Origin: Faecalibacter rhinopitheci
Lineage (GTDB): Bacteria; Bacteroidota; Bacteroidia; Flavobacteriales; Weeksellaceae
Assembly: GCF_015234135.1 (NCBI RefSeq)
Contig: NZ_JADGIK010000004.1
Span: forward strand, 242,343-306,342
Direction: 5' to 3'
Length of the DNA: 64,000 bases
Position 1 is the first letter of the stretch. Each line of letters opens with the position of its first letter. The notes under the pieces were generated by a model. It saw only the letters and a program-made list of their open reading frames with translations. It was not told the DNA's origin and did no database searches. Positions 62,061 to 64,000 of this stretch are shown one piece after another. The position numbers and the translations under genes were made by a program.

Positions 62061-62156
62061 CTTATTTTTCTCTTTTGTAGAGTAGGATGTAGCACCCAGC
62101 TAAATTTGGGTTGCTAAGATATCAACGGGCCTAGTCCCTCCATCTTTCGTCATAAG
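62061..62156 (-). promoter_or_regulatory. SAM riboswitch (SAM-I type) controlling metH-metH-metF
   Basis: On the minus strand the region begins CTTATGACGAAAGATGG and continues AGGGACTAGGCCCGTTGATA, TCTTAGCAACCC ... GGTGCTACATCC ... AAAAATAAG. The GGAGGGACT-GGCCC segment, GCAACC and AAGGTGCTA-like blocks, and the pairing of the 5' CTTAT with the 3' ATAAG closing P1, are the SAM-I/S-box core. It sits about 50 bases upstream of the metH start. SAM binding would switch off methionine synthesis. Bacteroidota SAM riboswitches often act on translation; no clear terminator lies in the 50 bases after P1. Confidence 0.85.
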
Positions 62157-62284
62157 GTTATTATATGTATGCTGCAAGTCTACTAAAAAAAGCCGTTTAA
62201 ACTTGTCTTAAAAGTTTGTTTAATTCCTACATTAGTATAGTGTATGAAATGAACAATTTCTGCTGTAATTTGATTTTATACTCG

Positions 62285-63510
62285 CAAGCGCAACAAATCT
62301 AATAAATTTCCTTTGAAAATACGTGTTTATGATGAAGCTAATTATCATAGATACATTGCTTTAAAGCAATATTAAGATGAAGAAAATTTGGTCAGAAATC
62401 TATTTATTAGACAAAGAGAAGTCGAACTAGATGCTTAACTTGATTATATCAATAAGAACAATCTTGATTTAGAAAAATCTTTGGATATAATAAAAAATGT
62501 AATTCCATCATTAATTAGCACTCAGGAGCATATTTTACTACTAGAACAAGAGTTGAAAATGCTAAAATCAAAGGAATATTCAGTTTTATTTAATTAATAT
62601 TTAGCTCAATTTATCGAGGTTAAGCTTGAACGTGACAAAAAGTGAGAACATTTCTGCCTTTACCAAGATTTTCTCATTTTGCCGATGATTCTTATTTAAA
62701 TGAAATTGATTATAAGTTTCTAGAGAAATTCTATACTTATAATAAGAAAAATTGGAAATGGTTTCGCATACTTTAATATTTTAAAGCAAGTGTATTTTGA
62801 TGCAATTCAAAAAGGTGTGATTACTTCATATACTATAAACCCATTCGCAAATCATAATTTTGTGAATTATGATCAAAAGCAAGATTTCGCTTTATCTATA
62901 GAAGAGTTTAAAAAGTTATATGACAATAGAAATTTTGAAAGAAGTCATATAAGAGCAGATAATTTTCAAATTTAAAGAGCAATCCATTTATACATCTTCT
63001 TATTATTAATTGGTGGTCACAATTTTGTTAAACTATCGCATCTAAAATGGTCTAAAATAAAGAATAATCGAACTCAATTTTATAGACAAAAACTAAAATC
63101 AAAAGGAGGTGGGCAATTTATTGATAATTTAATACTTGAACTTGGTCTTAGAATACCGGAGAGTTATTGAACTCCAAATTCAAAATATTTATTTGACTTC
63201 ATCCCAGATATTAATACTAATGAAGTAGGTTATGATCTATGATCAAGCGTTTTAAAAATTTAATTACTTCATTAGAATTATATTACGTGAACTTGAAATA
63301 AGTAAGTCTATACGTTCTAATTCATCCAGACATACATTTAATACTATCGCTCATAATTTGCTAATCAATCAACATATTATTGAAAGTATACAAGGTCATA
63401 AAAGTAGAGATATGACTTTTAATTACTTTGGTAAGCGTAATCATAAAATTCAAGATGCAGAACATTTAAAGATTATTGATGAGGTGTTTAAATTGAAAAA
63501 GCAGGATTAA
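62285..63510 (+). pseudogene. Decayed tyrosine recombinase
   Basis: The frame has KFPLKIRVYDEANYHRYIAL close to the integrase at 8.6 kb (YPIKIRVYDHITSHRYIALK). It then has many stops (after LKQY, ELDA, LFN and others) and frameshifts. Near the end the catalytic region survives: SSRHTFNTIAHNLLINQHII, then ESIQGHKSRDMTFNYFGKRN with candidate Tyr, ending EVFKLKKQD at a stop near 63508. It is a complete but dead integrase, in contrast to the 8.6-kb one, which lost its 3' half. Confidence 0.85.
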
Positions 63511-63524
63511 TATCCTGCTTTTTT
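63496..63524 (+). terminator. Terminator of the decayed integrase
   Basis: AAAAAGCAGGAT / ATCCTGCTTTTTT hairpin overlapping the old stop codon. Confidence 0.85.
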
Positions 63525-63737
63525 GTTTAATAAAATTTTGTGAACCGACATTTTATTAGATATTAATAAATTCTTATAATATACTGTTGTTAAATATACG
63601 CTTGAAAGCTTATTTATTAAGTTTTTTTGTATATTTGAAATATAGGGTAAGGTTAATTGTTTGTACATTTTATTTTGTATAATCGCTAACAACCGACCCG
63701 TTATCGGCAATATGATCGCGGGTTCAGAAAACTAATG

Positions 63738-63766
63738 CAACACTATAAATTATTAATTTAGTGTTG
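63738..63766 (+). repeat. Hairpin directly before the IS30 transposase
   Basis: CAACACTA ... TAGTGTTG forms a perfect 8-bp stem (longer if weak AT pairs are counted) that ends 2 bases before the transposase ATG. Such a structure could block translation of transcripts that read in from outside the insertion sequence. Confidence 0.6.
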
Positions 63767-63768
63767 TT

Positions 63769-64000
63769 ATGAGCCAAAATTATACAAGATTATCCCAACA
63801 AGAACGATTTAAAATTGAGAAATATTTAGATCAAAAACTTTCCATTTCATCCATTGCTGTTTTATTAAATCGCAACAAAAGTACTATCTCAAGAGAAGTA
63901 AATAAGTTCAAAAAAAGGTGTTATGATGCTTTTATTTCACATCAAATTGCCTTTGAAATTTCGATGAATAAAAACTATGGAAGAAGCAAAATTTTACGCC
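63769..64000 (+). CDS. IS30-family transposase (5' part; cut by window end)
   Basis: 77 codons are present: MSQNYTRLSQQERFKIEKYL, DQKLSISSIAVLLNRNKSTI, SREVNKFKKRCYDAF and so on. The N-terminal helix-turn-helix (RxxIexLl...SxxxIAxxLxRxxSTIsRE) is the hallmark of IS30 transposases. The DDE domain lies beyond the window. The insertion sequence lies beside the dead integrase, in a region tolerant of insertions. Confidence 0.9.
   Translation, partial: MSQNYTRLSQQERFKIEKYLDQKLSISSIAVLLNRNKSTISREVNKFKKRCYDAFISHQIAFEISMNKNYGRSKILR

Overview
The window comes from an AT-rich Bacteroidota genome, most likely a flavobacterium of the Weeksellaceae type (Empedobacter/Chryseobacterium-like; inferred). The evidence is the recurrent TAnnTTTG promoter element, the fused SecDF, a YtxJ-type bacillithiol protein, an S46 dipeptidyl-peptidase, a split MetH under a SAM riboswitch, and many small secreted proteins that begin after the signal peptide with a VGINT-like motif. 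No rRNA, tRNA or CRISPR array was recognised.

Layout. 0-8.1 kb: the end of a secreted repeat protein, two small housekeeping genes and three tandem long-chain acyl-CoA ligases. 8.3-13.6 kb: a decayed integrative element bounded by perfect 49-bp direct repeats. It sits in the first codons of a DbpA-like DEAD-box helicase gene. It carries a truncated tyrosine recombinase, two secreted-protein genes and two small unknown genes. 13.6-16.2 kb: the intact helicase, a TlpA-like thioredoxin and YtxJ. 17.0-18.5 kb: a tripartite HipB-HipS-HipT toxin-antitoxin operon. 18.6-28.9 kb (minus strand): a type I restriction-modification locus, hsdM-hsdS-hsdR, with three inserted genes: an abortive-infection-like HEPN protein, an OLD-like ATPase/TOPRIM protein and a REP-associated tyrosine transposase. 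hsdS has an in-frame stop. Duplicated hsdS 3' and hsdR 5' fragments flank two of the insertions, and four copies of a perfect 20-bp palindrome lie in the locus, three of them inside coding sequence.

29-37.5 kb: an accessory region of remnants (a phosphatase pseudogene, broken higBA, a phage-like pseudogene) around an unrecognised operon. That operon has two large, distantly paralogous proteins, which I read tentatively as degenerate nucleotidyltransferase + HEPN-like architectures, and a small protein with an internal duplication. It is divergent from an XRE regulator across an array of operator-like repeats. It is the best candidate here for an undescribed system.

37.6-62 kb: mostly core genes. 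These are mnmE, a three-gene secreted-protein operon, a SIMPL protein, thiamine pyrophosphokinase, cobalamin adenosyltransferase, an MFS exporter, secDF, a tatA-like gene, a PAP2 phosphatase, an AI-2E-family permease, the S46 peptidase, lipB, a FucP-type sugar transporter, metF and split metH. 62-64 kb: a second decayed integrase, then the start of an IS30-family transposase cut by the window end.

The defence genes (restriction-modification, Abi, OLD-like, HipBST, possibly the new operon) are clustered over about 17 kb and are surrounded by mobile-element debris, which is the picture of a defence island.
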